A stretch of 37,006 nt of DNA, from the NCBI GenBank assembly GCA_018222765.1, contig JAAEZT010000014.1, forward strand, positions 1 through 37,006, written 5' to 3'. A program made the position numbers and the translations under genes. Shown one piece after another: positions 22,088 to 30,983 of the stretch (position 1 is its first letter; each line of letters opens with the position of its first letter). Source of the DNA: a bacterium (GTDB taxonomy: Bacteria; Verrucomicrobiota; Verrucomicrobiia; Verrucomicrobiales; Akkermansiaceae). Under the pieces are notes generated by a model. The model did not search any database. It had not been told where the DNA came from and worked only from the letters and a program-made list of their open reading frames with translations.

Positions 22088-23218
22088 TCAGGGGAGCGGG
22101 GTATTAGGCCTGACGGCGTTGGCCGGGCGTGGGTTGTTCTTGTCGAAAACGAGGAGCTGCTCGTAGGTTTCGATGGTAACGAAAGATTCGTCGATTCTGC
22201 CGCCCTTGCGGGGGACCCGGTCGGCTTTGAGCCCGAGGTGTTTGGCGAGGAAAGGGTAGGCGGCCTGCCGTTTGGAGACGCCGTAGTCGTGCTTTTCCTT
22301 CGGGAAATGCGCGTTGCCTAACTTGTCGGTGGCGCCGTAGAGTTGATAGACGTTTTTGATGTAGGGGAAACCGATAGTGGGAATGTGTTTCGTCCAATCG
22401 TTGCCATTCGAGACGACGAGCTGAGGGCGCGGAGCGGCCAGGGCGGCTATTTCGACGTTATTGGTTTTGTGGTGGGGTCCCCAGTGGATGGGCATGCCGC
22501 TTTCACAGACACAGCCACCGAAGAAGTGTGAGGAAACCATGCAAACCGGAACGGAGACCGCGATGCGATCATCGAGGGCGGTAAGGAGAAAGCTCTGCGT
22601 GCCGCCGCCGGAGCACCCGGTGATGGCAATACGGTTTTTGTCGGCTCCGGGAAGAGTGAGCATGAAGTCAACGGCGCGCATGCTGTTCCACGTTTGCAGG
22701 CGGAGGATTTCGGGGACTTTGCGATGTTCCCATCCGGCTTCCTTCCAATCACCGTAGCCGACCATGTCGTATTGGAAGACGGCCGCGCCCATGCGGGCGA
22801 GAACGGCGCAGCGGATTTGGCGGGAGTCCTTAAAGCGTCCACCGTGTCCGTGGGGGCAGAGGATGGGAGCGAGGGAGTCGAATTTTTCGGTAGGACGGAA
22901 AAGGCTGCCGGTAACGTGGAATCCTGGGGCGCTTTCGAAGGCGACTTGCTCGATGGTGTATCCGTCGTAGGTGCGCTTTTTATAGAATTTGGGATTGAGA
23001 GGAGTTCTTTCCGGGAGCGCGGTCAGCTTGGCTCCAGCGAGGATGCCCGCTTTGAGCTTGGCTTTGCGTTTCTCCCACTCGGCGAGAGTGGAATACTTGG
23101 CTTGAAAATCTTTGAGTTCTTTGGCTGCTGCTTCTGGTTTTTCGGCCTGCCCGACACGGAGCTTGGTTTCCTCGGCTTGAAGAACGAGGACGGAGAGGAG
23201 AAGGATTCGAAAAAACAT
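22088..23218 (-). CDS. Exported alpha/beta hydrolase (acetyl xylan esterase-like)
   Basis: This 376-residue protein has a short signal peptide ([15 protein letters not shown], cleavage near EETK) and a C-terminal alpha/beta hydrolase domain. It has the oxyanion segment LCPHGHGG, the [17 protein letters not shown] loop, the nucleophile Ser203 in [11 protein letters not shown], and a C-terminal catalytic His310 in EKHDYG, with NGNDWT a candidate for the acid. Peptides such as [14 protein letters not shown] resemble the acetyl xylan esterase (AXE1)/prolyl-oligopeptidase-like hydrolases of verrucomicrobial secretomes. The first 100 residues are helical and lack clear homology. It likely removes acyl groups from polysaccharides, an inference from family and secretion. 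Confidence 0.85.
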   Translation of the reverse strand: MFFRILLLSVLVLQAEETKLRVGQAEKPEAAAKELKDFQAKYSTLAEWEKRKAKLKAGILAGAKLTALPERTPLNPKFYKKRTYDGYTIEQVAFESAPGFHVTGSLFRPTEKFDSLAPILCPHGHGGRFKDSRQIRCAVLARMGAAVFQYDMVGYGDWKEAGWEHRKVPEILRLQTWNSMRAVDFMLTLPGADKNRIAITGCSGGGTQSFLLTALDDRIAVSVPVCMVSSHFFGGCVCESGMPIHWGPHHKTNNVEIAALAAPRPQLVVSNGNDWTKHIPTIGFPYIKNVYQLYGATDKLGNAHFPKEKHDYGVSKRQAAYPFLAKHLGLKADRVPRKGGRIDESFVTIETYEQLLVFDKNNPRPANAVRPNTPLP

Positions 23219-23364
23219 GGGAGCATTCCACGATGGCAGCCGGAATGAGTCGAGGAGGAAAGGCGCGGGGTTTTCGCTGGGGATGGATGGGGGTAGGTTC
23301 GAAAAGTAGTTCGGGCTTCGAGGCTTATCGGAGTTGGCTAAAGATGGTGAAGAGCCGAGGTTCG

Positions 23365-23383
23365 TGAGAGTTCAAGACTCTCA
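23365..23383. promoter_or_regulatory. Inverted repeat in the cotH upstream region
   Basis: TGAGAGT (23365-23371) and ACTCTCA (23377-23383) with a 5-base TCAAG spacer form a 7-bp perfect inverted repeat about 90 bases upstream of the ATG of the giant exoprotein gene, in a 255-bp intergenic region with a divergent gene on each side. It could be an operator or just a chance repeat. Confidence 0.3.
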
Positions 23384-23473
23384 AGTCGAATAAGGATCTT
23401 TGGCGGGTTCCATTTCTATCGGCGAGAATACTTGTAGCGACTGAGAATTCTTGGTTTATTAATTGAAGTGGCG

Positions 23474-26400
23474 ATGATCAGATTCCGAATTTTTTTGTGG
23501 CTGTTCCTTGTCACTTGGTCAGGTTTGCAGGCTGGCGAGGTTGAGTATCGCTATTATCGTTTTACACCAACGCAATTGAGGGTCAGCAATGATTGCTGCG
23601 TTCAGTTGGCGGAATTTGAATTTCTTTTGGACGGCGTCAAGGTGGGAACTCCTTCGGTTTCGAATCCTGGTGGCAGTAATCCAAACGGGGAAACTCCTGA
23701 TTTGGCGGTTGATGGTTCGCTGACAACGAAGTGGTTGGACTTTAATCAAGGCCCTTTGGTTTTTGATTTCGGAAGTGCGACGACGGTGAATGGGTATCGC
23801 TGGTCTACTGCGAATGATGCCACGGAGCGTGATCCGGTGCGGTGGATTTTGGAAGGGAGTGATGATGAAACAAATTGGGACCTTGTCGATGAGCGGTTGG
23901 ATGGAAATTTTCCAACGCCAAGTGCCCGGTTTACTTCTACTCCTGTTCTTGAATTAAATTCCGCGCCGGCAGTTCAGTCATTCACGGTAGATCGTTCGCT
24001 GATTTCAGCCGGGGTGCCGGTGACGCTTTCGTGGGAAGTTGATCCGGGCACGACCGGTCTCTCAATCAATCAAGGTGTCGGTCTGGTGACGGGGGTTACG
24101 ACAAATGGTGTGGGCTCCATCTTGCTTGATCCGGGGCCATCTGTTTCGACTGTTTACGAGATGACGGCCACTCATGCCAACGGAGATTCGACGGCACAGC
24201 TTGTGGTGACTGTAACCAACATGCCCGTGATCCACGAATTGTTCGCGACCCCTGCCATTGTCGGGCCGGGAGAGAATTCAACTTTAAGTTGGGAGATTTT
24301 TAATGCCGACAGCTTGGAGCTGGATGGGGTTGCGGTGACGGGGGATTTTTTGGTGAAAACGTTGGCCGCCTCGCAGACTTTTACCCTGTCGGCGATAAAT
24401 ACGAATGGCGCGGTGACCCGGGATGTTTCGGTGACGGTAGTGGAGCCCGGTGTTCCCGTAATCAATGAGTTCATGGCGAACAATGACGGCGATTTGGTGA
24501 TTGATGAAGATGGCGAGGACTCGGATTGGATTGAAATTTACAACCCCAGTGGAGCGGTAGCGGATTTAGGGGGCTACTTTTTGACTGATGATGCGGGTGA
24601 TCTGACAAAGTGGGCTTTCCCGGAAGGGACATTGGGAGTTGATGGCTACCTTCTGGTGTGGGCGTCTGGAAAAGACCGTTCGGTGGCGGGGAGCGAGATG
24701 CACACCAACTTCAGCCTCAAGTCCGGAGGGGAGTATCTGGCTCTGGTGAAGCCGGATGGCATTACCATTGTTTCAGAATTTGGGCCGGGAGGTGCCGACT
24801 ATCCTGACCAGGATGCGGGTGTGTCCTTTGGGGGATTTGGAGAGGGAGAACAGCAAGGGTATTTTTCAACGGCGACTCCGGGGGCGGAGAATTCGAGTGG
24901 ATTTCTTGGCTACGTGAAGGACACGATATTCAGTGTGGATCGGGGGCACTTCACCGATTCGTTTAGCTTGGAAATTAGTTCGGAGACTGAGGGTGCGAGT
25001 ATCCGCTACACAACCGACGGAGCAACGCCCAGCGAGTCCGAAGGGACTCTTTATACCGGGCCAATTACGGTGGACCGGACGATGCCGGTTCGGGCCATTG
25101 CATATTTGGACGGACTAAGATCGACCAATGTCGATACGCAAACCTATCTCTTTGTGGATGATGTAGTGACACAATCATCGGTGACGACGCAGAGCATTTG
25201 GGGGCTCCCTGGGGACTGGTCGGGAACCTCGCCGGATTACGGAATGAACCCGGGTGTGGCCTCGCTCCACGCCGCGACGATCAAAGATGATTTGAAAACT
25301 GTCCCAAGTTTGTCTCTCTCAATGCCGGAAGAGGATCTTTTTGGATCCAATGGAATTTATGCCAACCCGCTCAGCAGCGGGATTAACTGGGAGCGGGCGA
25401 CTTCCCTGGAATTGATCGATCCGTCTCGTCCTGATGGGAGCATGAACTTCCAGATTGATTGCGGCATGCGGATTCAAGGCGGCGCATTTCGTCGCTTTGA
25501 TCTCACAAAAAAGAAATCGTTCCGGCTCCTCTTCAAGGGAGCCTATGGCGACACCAAATTGCGCTACCCCCTTTTCGGAGATCTCACGACAGATGAATTC
25601 GATACACTGATTTTTCGGATGGAATCGAACGATGGATATCAGTGGGACAATCGGACCAACGTGCAGTATGCGCGGGATCAATTTGGCCGGCGGTCGGCAT
25701 CTGACATTGGCATTCCGTCTTCGCGTGGTCGTTATTTTCACATCTACCTGAATGGAGTTTATTGGGGCGTCTATAATGTCGTGGAGCGGCCAGACGTTTC
25801 CTTTGGTAAAACTCATTTCGGGGCGGAGAAGGAAGATTGGGATGGGATTAATTTTGGGACACCGACCAATGACAGCTTGAAGGATTCCTGGGATACTTTG
25901 GTGAGCCTTGCTGGCGAGGTGAACAGCGCCGGGAGCGAATCAGCGCGGACAGCAGCCTACATGAAAGTGCAGGGGCTCAATCCCGATGGCTCGAACAATG
26001 AGGGCTGGGCCGACTTTCTGAACGTGGACAACATGTGTGATTATTTGCTCGTGAATTGGTATACTGGAAATGCCGATTGGCCGCAGCGGAACTACTACAC
26101 GGGAAGGGAGAGGGATGTGCTTGACCCTGTTGCCTGGAGGGGATCCCGGACGAGTTCTGGGACGCACTTTTTTATGTGGGATGTCGAGACCTCGATGTTT
26201 TTGAACTCGGATCGCGATCGGACAGATGCCGTGAGTAATGTTAATGTCCCTTTTGGCTCCCTTCGCGGGAGCAAGGAATTCCAGGTGAGAATGGGAGACC
26301 GGGCACATCGGGCGTTGTTTAATGGAGGAGCGCTGACGGCGAATGAAGCGATGGCGCGTTATGCTGATATCACAAAGGACCACCGGAGTATCTTGATTCC

Positions 26401-28303
26401 CGAATTGGCCCGGTGGGGCGATCAGCATGGGACACAACGAACGATTGAGCAGTGGGAATCAGCCTATGACCAGATTCAGGATCAATGGTTGTCGGATCGT
26501 TCGCCCGAGTTGGTGGAGATCTTGCGCCGATCAAATTATTATCCTGATTTGGATGCGCCGAGTTACAGTCAACACGGCGGAGATGTTCCTCTGGGAGGTG
26601 GCCCCGCCTTAAGTGTTCCGGTTTCGATCCCGCAGATTTATTACGTTTTTGGGGATGATGATTTTGATGAGGCCTCTTACACTCACCCTTTGGATCCGAG
26701 ATTGATAGGGGGCGGTATCTCACCAGCAGCGACCTTGATTACTCTCGGTGAAGGGGGCGGTGGCCCATCGACCCAATTTGTTTCGAGTGGTGATTCATGG
26801 AAATATCTCGATGATGGTTCCGACCAAGGAACTGCTTGGCGTGGGACTGGCTTTGCGGATGGAGCATGGTCTGAAGGGCCATCTCCTCTCGGGTATGGGG
26901 ACGGGGATGAGGCCCAGGAGGTTGGCTTTGTGGATGCTGACCCCGGAACAGGCGGGATACAGAAGAACGCCACGACCTATTTCCGAAAGGTGGTGGCGAT
27001 CACCACTCCTTCGGTATACGGAGAATTTAAGCTAGATTACGTTTTTGATGACGCGATTGCGATTTACGTGAATGGAAATGAAGTCGAACGAATCCACCTG
27101 GAGGATGAGGCCGCCTTTGATCAATACGCCACTCTACAGAGTGATGAGAATGAAATGGGAACGGTGATTTTGAATCCTGCGGTGTTTGTGCCGGGCAATA
27201 ATACAATCGCGGTGGAGGTTCATCAACTGAGTGGGGGCAGTTCTGACATGAGTTTTGATCTGGAGCTACGGGGGCAACCGGCAGGGGGCGGAGGAACACA
27301 TAGCTCTGCCCCGCTTGAATTAACAGAGTCGGGTTGGTTGTACTCCAGATCATACAATCCCGGAACAGGTGACTGGAGCGCACTGAACGTGGCTCGTTTT
27401 AATGTTGAAACGGAACCGGCAGATGCCACCAACCTCGTCGTTTCAGAGTTTAGCTATCGTCCTGCGGAGCCCGTTGCTCTCAATGAAGTAGCGGTATCCA
27501 CGGATCGGGATGATTACGAATTTATCGAGCTAACGAATATCGGGAATAAAACGATAGATCTATCGGGAGTGGAATTCACGAGTGGGATTAGTTTTTCGTT
27601 TCCGGCGAATAGCCTGCTCGGAGTTGGGGAGCGTGTGGTTCTGGTTTCAAATGCCGCCGCATTCTCCGAACGCTACCCGGCGGTGGAAATTGGTGGTGTC
27701 TTTTCTTCTGGGAATCTCAGCAACGGGAGCGAGCAAGTCGTATTGGCCAGCCTCGCAGGGGAAGTGATTCGGGACTTCATCTATGAAGATGTCGATCCTT
27801 GGCCGAGCGCGGGAGACGGTGCGGGATATTCCCTGGTTCTGATTGCTCCGGCGACAAATCCAGACCACGTGGATCCTCTCAATTGGAGGTCGAGTGCGGA
27901 TATCCATGGAACTCCGGGAGGGGCAGATGGTGTCAGCTATGCCGAGTGGAAATCAGCGAATGGTATCACTGATGATTCTGGTGATCCTGATAGGGATGGC
28001 TTGAGTAACCTGGGAGAGTTTGCGAGTGGCTCGGATTTTCAGGTGAGAGGAACGGGAGCGGGAATTACGGGACAAGTTGTGAATGGATTTTTTGAGGTAG
28101 AGATTCAGCGAAATCTCCGCGCTGTCGATGAATTCGATCTGGTTGTAGAAAGTTCCGAAGATCTCATGAGCTGGGCCGGCGATGGGGAATACGCGAGTGA
28201 AACGAATCTAGGCAATGGAGTCGGCCTGGTGAAATATCGCGTCACCATGAGCGGATCACCCAGGAAATTTGTGCGCGCCAGATGGATGTTACGGAGTCCG
28301 TAG
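23474..28303 (+). CDS. Giant secreted multidomain protein with CotH kinase-like and two lamin-tail domains
   Basis: From ATG 23474 (or GTG 23468) this encodes about 1,609 residues. A signal peptide (residues 1-20) is followed by a discoidin-like domain (about 25-155: RYYRFTPTQLRVSND...), two Ig-like domains (about 158-325), a first lamin-tail domain (about 330-445: INEFMANNDGDLVIDEDGE), a chitobiase C-terminal-like domain (about 475-560: YTTDGATPSESEG), and the CotH region (about 610-980: PSLSLSMPEEDLFGS, MRIQGGAFRRF, KKSFRLLFKGAYG, GVYWGVYNVVERPD, FFMWDVETSMF). A jellyroll-like domain (about 1100-1270) and a second lamin tail (about 1310-1430) follow, then DPDRDGLSNLGEFASG, a calcium-binding-type motif, and a C-terminal domain. 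CotH domains are phosphotransferase-related; this looks like a surface or secreted adhesin, by family. Confidence 0.9.
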   Translation: MIRFRIFLWLFLVTWSGLQAGEVEYRYYRFTPTQLRVSNDCCVQLAEFEFLLDGVKVGTPSVSNPGGSNPNGETPDLAVDGSLTTKWLDFNQGPLVFDFGSATTVNGYRWSTANDATERDPVRWILEGSDDETNWDLVDERLDGNFPTPSARFTSTPVLELNSAPAVQSFTVDRSLISAGVPVTLSWEVDPGTTGLSINQGVGLVTGVTTNGVGSILLDPGPSVSTVYEMTATHANGDSTAQLVVTVTNMPVIHELFATPAIVGPGENSTLSWEIFNADSLELDGVAVTGDFLVKTLAASQTFTLSAINTNGAVTRDVSVTVVEPGVPVINEFMANNDGDLVIDEDGEDSDWIEIYNPSGAVADLGGYFLTDDAGDLTKWAFPEGTLGVDGYLLVWASGKDRSVAGSEMHTNFSLKSGGEYLALVKPDGITIVSEFGPGGADYPDQDAGVSFGGFGEGEQQGYFSTATPGAENSSGFLGYVKDTIFSVDRGHFTDSFSLEISSETEGASIRYTTDGATPSESEGTLYTGPITVDRTMPVRAIAYLDGLRSTNVDTQTYLFVDDVVTQSSVTTQSIWGLPGDWSGTSPDYGMNPGVASLHAATIKDDLKTVPSLSLSMPEEDLFGSNGIYANPLSSGINWERATSLELIDPSRPDGSMNFQIDCGMRIQGGAFRRFDLTKKKSFRLLFKGAYGDTKLRYPLFGDLTTDEFDTLIFRMESNDGYQWDNRTNVQYARDQFGRRSASDIGIPSSRGRYFHIYLNGVYWGVYNVVERPDVSFGKTHFGAEKEDWDGINFGTPTNDSLKDSWDTLVSLAGEVNSAGSESARTAAYMKVQGLNPDGSNNEGWADFLNVDNMCDYLLVNWYTGNADWPQRNYYTGRERDVLDPVAWRGSRTSSGTHFFMWDVETSMFLNSDRDRTDAVSNVNVPFGSLRGSKEFQVRMGDRAHRALFNGGALTANEAMARYADITKDHRSILIPELARWGDQHGTQRTIEQWESAYDQIQDQWLSDRSPELVEILRRSNYYPDLDAPSYSQHGGDVPLGGGPALSVPVSIPQIYYVFGDDDFDEASYTHPLDPRLIGGGISPAATLITLGEGGGGPSTQFVSSGDSWKYLDDGSDQGTAWRGTGFADGAWSEGPSPLGYGDGDEAQEVGFVDADPGTGGIQKNATTYFRKVVAITTPSVYGEFKLDYVFDDAIAIYVNGNEVERIHLEDEAAFDQYATLQSDENEMGTVILNPAVFVPGNNTIAVEVHQLSGGSSDMSFDLELRGQPAGGGGTHSSAPLELTESGWLYSRSYNPGTGDWSALNVARFNVETEPADATNLVVSEFSYRPAEPVALNEVAVSTDRDDYEFIELTNIGNKTIDLSGVEFTSGISFSFPANSLLGVGERVVLVSNAAAFSERYPAVEIGGVFSSGNLSNGSEQVVLASLAGEVIRDFIYEDVDPWPSAGDGAGYSLVLIAPATNPDHVDPLNWRSSADIHGTPGGADGVSYAEWKSANGITDDSGDPDRDGLSNLGEFASGSDFQVRGTGAGITGQVVNGFFEVEIQRNLRAVDEFDLVVESSEDLMSWAGDGEYASETNLGNGVGLVKYRVTMSGSPRKFVRARWMLRSP

Positions 28304-28482
28304 GGGTCTGGGTTGGTTACCGGAGAGATCAGTTTGGGCCGTTTAAATAGAGGGTTGGTTAGGGCGGTTATTCCATGGAGCTATTGATTTAAAGATAGAG
28401 AAAGTGTCTTCATGAGAAATGCTGAGGTGGTCCGGAAATAGGCAGCTTGGGCGGAATAATTTTTGCGACCATGAGTATTCGG

Positions 28483-29295
28483 TTAAATGGTAGGTTCTTT
28501 TTTAAAGATGCACAGATGGTATTCAAGAATGCCGAGATGGTAGGCAAGTCGCAGGAGAGGGAGAGAGATGAGGAGAGAAGGACGGCGAAGGGCGGTTTTT
28601 GAAAGGAGGGGAATGAGTTTTGGTTTTTGAAGGGGAAGTAGGCAGGATGATTTGAACAAGGCGTTCCAGGTTGGGGCTGCTTGCGAGGAGAAATTTTGGT
28701 GGAATTGTAAATCGAAGTGATGGCGGGAGGCTGCTGAGAGGAGGTGATCGATCGGTCGCCAATGTGGGATGGCTCCGGTTTTGGCGAGGAGTCGGAGGAG
28801 GAGTTGTTCGATTGGAGAAAGGTGAGGTGTCGCATACCAATCGGAGATGACGAAAAGGGCGCCGGGACGAAGTGATTTTGAGGTAGCGGAAAGGAAGGTG
28901 TCGAAGTTGGGGAAGTGTGAGAGGCTTTCGAGGGCGATGGCTTTGTCGAGAGAGCGTGGAGGAAGAGAATGGTCGAGCCAGTCAGTGTGGTGAAAGGTGA
29001 TATTTGGGTGCGACGTAGCGGCATGGATTTGGGCGAGGGAATTGGTGATGGAGTGAACTTGGCAGTCTGAATCTTTGACAATGAGGTGGCTGAATGTTCC
29101 GTAGCCGCACCCGATGTCTGCGATGGTCTCGCCCTTATGAGGAGCGAGTGCGGTGAGGCAGACTTGGGCGAGATTGTTGCGGGCTTGTAAGGGAGATTCA
29201 TTCCCCTTGACCCAGAGCCCGTGATGTAGGGTTTTGCCCCAAAGTTCCCGGTAGAGGAGATCGAGACCGTCGTAGAGTTTCGCGTTGGTTGACAT
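28483..29295 (-). CDS. SAM-dependent methyltransferase
   Basis: This 270-residue protein has a class I methyltransferase fold. Motif I is IADIGCGYGTFSH (58-70), followed by DCQVHSITNSLAQI, HHTDWLDHSLPP (acidic loop, motif II) and DKAIALESLSHFPN (motif III), a pattern close to the UbiE/cyclopropane synthase branch. The start (MSTNAKLYDGLDLLYRELWGKTLHHGLW) resembles lipid- or quinone-type methyltransferases in which a GxxxHHG-like segment follows. The C-terminal third is helical and may bind a lipid. It begins 3 bases after the NosR-like gene stop and is therefore in the same operon, suggesting that it modifies a quinone or lipid used by that system. The substrate is unknown. Confidence 0.85.
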   Translation of the reverse strand: MSTNAKLYDGLDLLYRELWGKTLHHGLWVKGNESPLQARNNLAQVCLTALAPHKGETIADIGCGYGTFSHLIVKDSDCQVHSITNSLAQIHAATSHPNITFHHTDWLDHSLPPRSLDKAIALESLSHFPNFDTFLSATSKSLRPGALFVISDWYATPHLSPIEQLLLRLLAKTGAIPHWRPIDHLLSAASRHHFDLQFHQNFSSQAAPTWNALFKSSCLLPLQKPKLIPLLSKTALRRPSLLISLPLLRLAYHLGILEYHLCIFKKEPTI

Positions 29296-29298
29296 GAG

Positions 29299-30900
29299 TC
29301 AACTGAAGGTTGCGGCGATCAGGAGGAGACCGACGATAAGATCGCGGGAAGAGAATTTTTCGGTGGCGGATGTTTTGCGGAGAAAGCGGAAGAGGGCTCC
29401 GGTAGGGCAGCCGTATTTGCAGTAGGCGAGGGGGATGAAGAGGGACGCGAGGAGGCCGAGGATAGCAATGACGATGGTGGCGATGCCGGCGGAGCGCCAG
29501 AGCCAGGCGTCGAAGGCTTCGAAGTCGGCGAGGTTGAGAGAGGCTCCGAGGAAAAGGGAGGCCACGATGATGACGAGGAGCAAGGAGGGTAATTTGGAGA
29601 GGATTTTGTGAAGGGCGGACGGGATTTTGAGCGACTTGATGGGAAGCTTGATGAACCATTGCTGGAGAAAGCCGTGGGGGCAGAGGTGGTGGCAATAGAG
29701 TTGGTGGCCGCTGGCCCAAGGGACGAGAAGAGCAGCGGCAGCGAGGAGGATGAGACCGTAGGAATCAGCGAGAGGAAGTCCGTGTTTGGCCCAGCCGATG
29801 AAGAGAGCTTGCGAGAGGAGATCGCCGAGAATGAGCCCAAGGATTATGATGACGAAGAGTTGCCAAGAGAGGCGGAGGAAGGGGCGGCCGCGGAGTTTGG
29901 TGAAGGAGAAGGCGATGGCTCCCAAGGTAAGGATGATGAGGAGAAGGTTACGCCATGGGAACTCAAATGGGACGGGTTGGCGTTGGGAATCAAATTGGGC
30001 GAGGCGACGTTTCACGCTCTCGGCGATGGCCCAGGAAGTCATGGTGGCTCCGCTGACGCCTTCGATGCCAGCTTTGGCATAGTCGAGATCGATGATCTCC
30101 TGGACGGATTTTCCGTTGTAGAGTTTGAGGTAATCGTCGTCGTCGAGAATGCGTTCGTAGTATTCTTCGTTGTCGTAACTTTTACGAAAACGAAGGCCCG
30201 TGATGGTGTCGCCGTCAGGATCGAGAACGATGAGCGTGTCAGTGGGACCTTGGTAGCCGTGAAGGTATTCGAGGGAAGGAGCGGTGCGGAGGGCTTGTCC
30301 AAGGATGTTCTTTTTCTCGTCGAGAACAGTCATGACGCCGGGCCAGTCGGGGTGGGTTTCGAGTGATTTGGCGGTAGGGAGAATTTCGCCAAATTCGGCG
30401 AGAAGGATCTCGGTGGGGAAAAGACGGGAGGTGGTTTCTCCGCCGAGTCGTTCGATGATACTGCGGGTGACGGCGTGACTGGTGAGGGTGGAGCCTGAGA
30501 CGGCGTCAATTTGCGGCTCACCGGGTGAGCCGAGTGCGAGGCCGAGGTGGGCGTCGAGGAAGTCGGGGTCAGTGGTGATGTCTTCGACGTGGTCTGGAGT
30601 GTCGGCTGAGGCGAGGATTTTGACATCGATAAGCTTGCCGGTGGGGTCGAGGGCGAGACCGAGATTAGTGGGGCCGGAATAGCCGCGGAGATGATCGGTT
30701 TGGGGAGAAGTGGTGAGATAGTAACCGAGGAGTTTTTCCTCGGCGCTGCGGACTTCGTATGATTCGGCGTTGTAAGCGGTGCCGCTTGGGAAGGCTTGAG
30801 AGTAGTCGATGGCGGTCGTGGGGAGCGGGCTTTCCTGATATAAGAGCCAAGCGATCACAAAAATCACGGCGAGGCGGTAGAGTCGGACGAGGAAGGGCAC
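29299..30900 (-). CDS. NosR/PceC-like membrane protein with two FMN-binding domains and two CxxxCP motifs
   Basis: This 533-residue protein begins with a membrane helix (about 8-22) and two FMN-binding domains (about 50-152 and 205-302). Each ends in a flavinylation-type motif, DAVSGSTLTSHA (Thr138) and EGVSGATMTSWA (Thr286), where an FMN is covalently attached through Thr by ApbE-type enzymes. Five or so membrane helices follow (about 318-500) and carry two CxxxCP motifs, CHHLCP (403-408) and CKYGCP (494-499), as in the NosR/PceC polytopic family. Such proteins pass electrons across the membrane to extracytoplasmic acceptors. No soluble 4Fe-4S ferredoxin domain is seen. The methyltransferase follows with a 3-base gap. 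ApbE is not in the window, and the electron acceptor is not identified. Confidence 0.9.
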   Translation of the reverse strand: MPFLVRLYRLAVIFVIAWLLYQESPLPTTAIDYSQAFPSGTAYNAESYEVRSAEEKLLGYYLTTSPQTDHLRGYSGPTNLGLALDPTGKLIDVKILASADTPDHVEDITTDPDFLDAHLGLALGSPGEPQIDAVSGSTLTSHAVTRSIIERLGGETTSRLFPTEILLAEFGEILPTAKSLETHPDWPGVMTVLDEKKNILGQALRTAPSLEYLHGYQGPTDTLIVLDPDGDTITGLRFRKSYDNEEYYERILDDDDYLKLYNGKSVQEIIDLDYAKAGIEGVSGATMTSWAIAESVKRRLAQFDSQRQPVPFEFPWRNLLLIILTLGAIAFSFTKLRGRPFLRLSWQLFVIIILGLILGDLLSQALFIGWAKHGLPLADSYGLILLAAAALLVPWASGHQLYCHHLCPHGFLQQWFIKLPIKSLKIPSALHKILSKLPSLLLVIIVASLFLGASLNLADFEAFDAWLWRSAGIATIVIAILGLLASLFIPLAYCKYGCPTGALFRFLRKTSATEKFSSRDLIVGLLLIAATFS

Positions 30901-30930
30901 GGGGAGATGTTGGCTTAAATCGGGTTAGAA

Positions 30931-30962
30931 AAAAAGCCTGACACTAACGTGTCAGGCTTTTT
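30931..30962 (-). terminator. Rho-independent terminator of the Na/phosphate cotransporter gene
   Basis: A perfect 14-bp stem (AAAAAGCCTGACAC at 30931-30944 and GTGTCAGGCTTTTT at 30949-30962) with loop TAAC lies about 22 bases past the stop of the 30984 gene. T runs stand on both strands (seven on the -), so it may work in both directions. Confidence 0.9.
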
Positions 30963-30983
30963 GAGAGGAATGATCCGCTGGAT

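Noticed and set aside
28310-28361. Two copies of GGGTTGGTTA downstream of the cotH-like gene
   Set aside because: Ten-base direct repeats 42 bases apart in a G-rich region; no element or site family recognised.
28410-29201. A 263-residue frame in another - strand phase overlapping the methyltransferase
   Set aside because: It is rich in Ser, Pro and Thr, lacks motifs, and overlaps the methyltransferase, which has a clear SAM-binding motif.
29608-30366. A 252-residue + strand frame opposite the NosR-like gene
   Set aside because: It is acidic and repetitive (Glu, Asp, Gly), an antisense artefact; the - strand product has matching Fe-S and FMN motifs.
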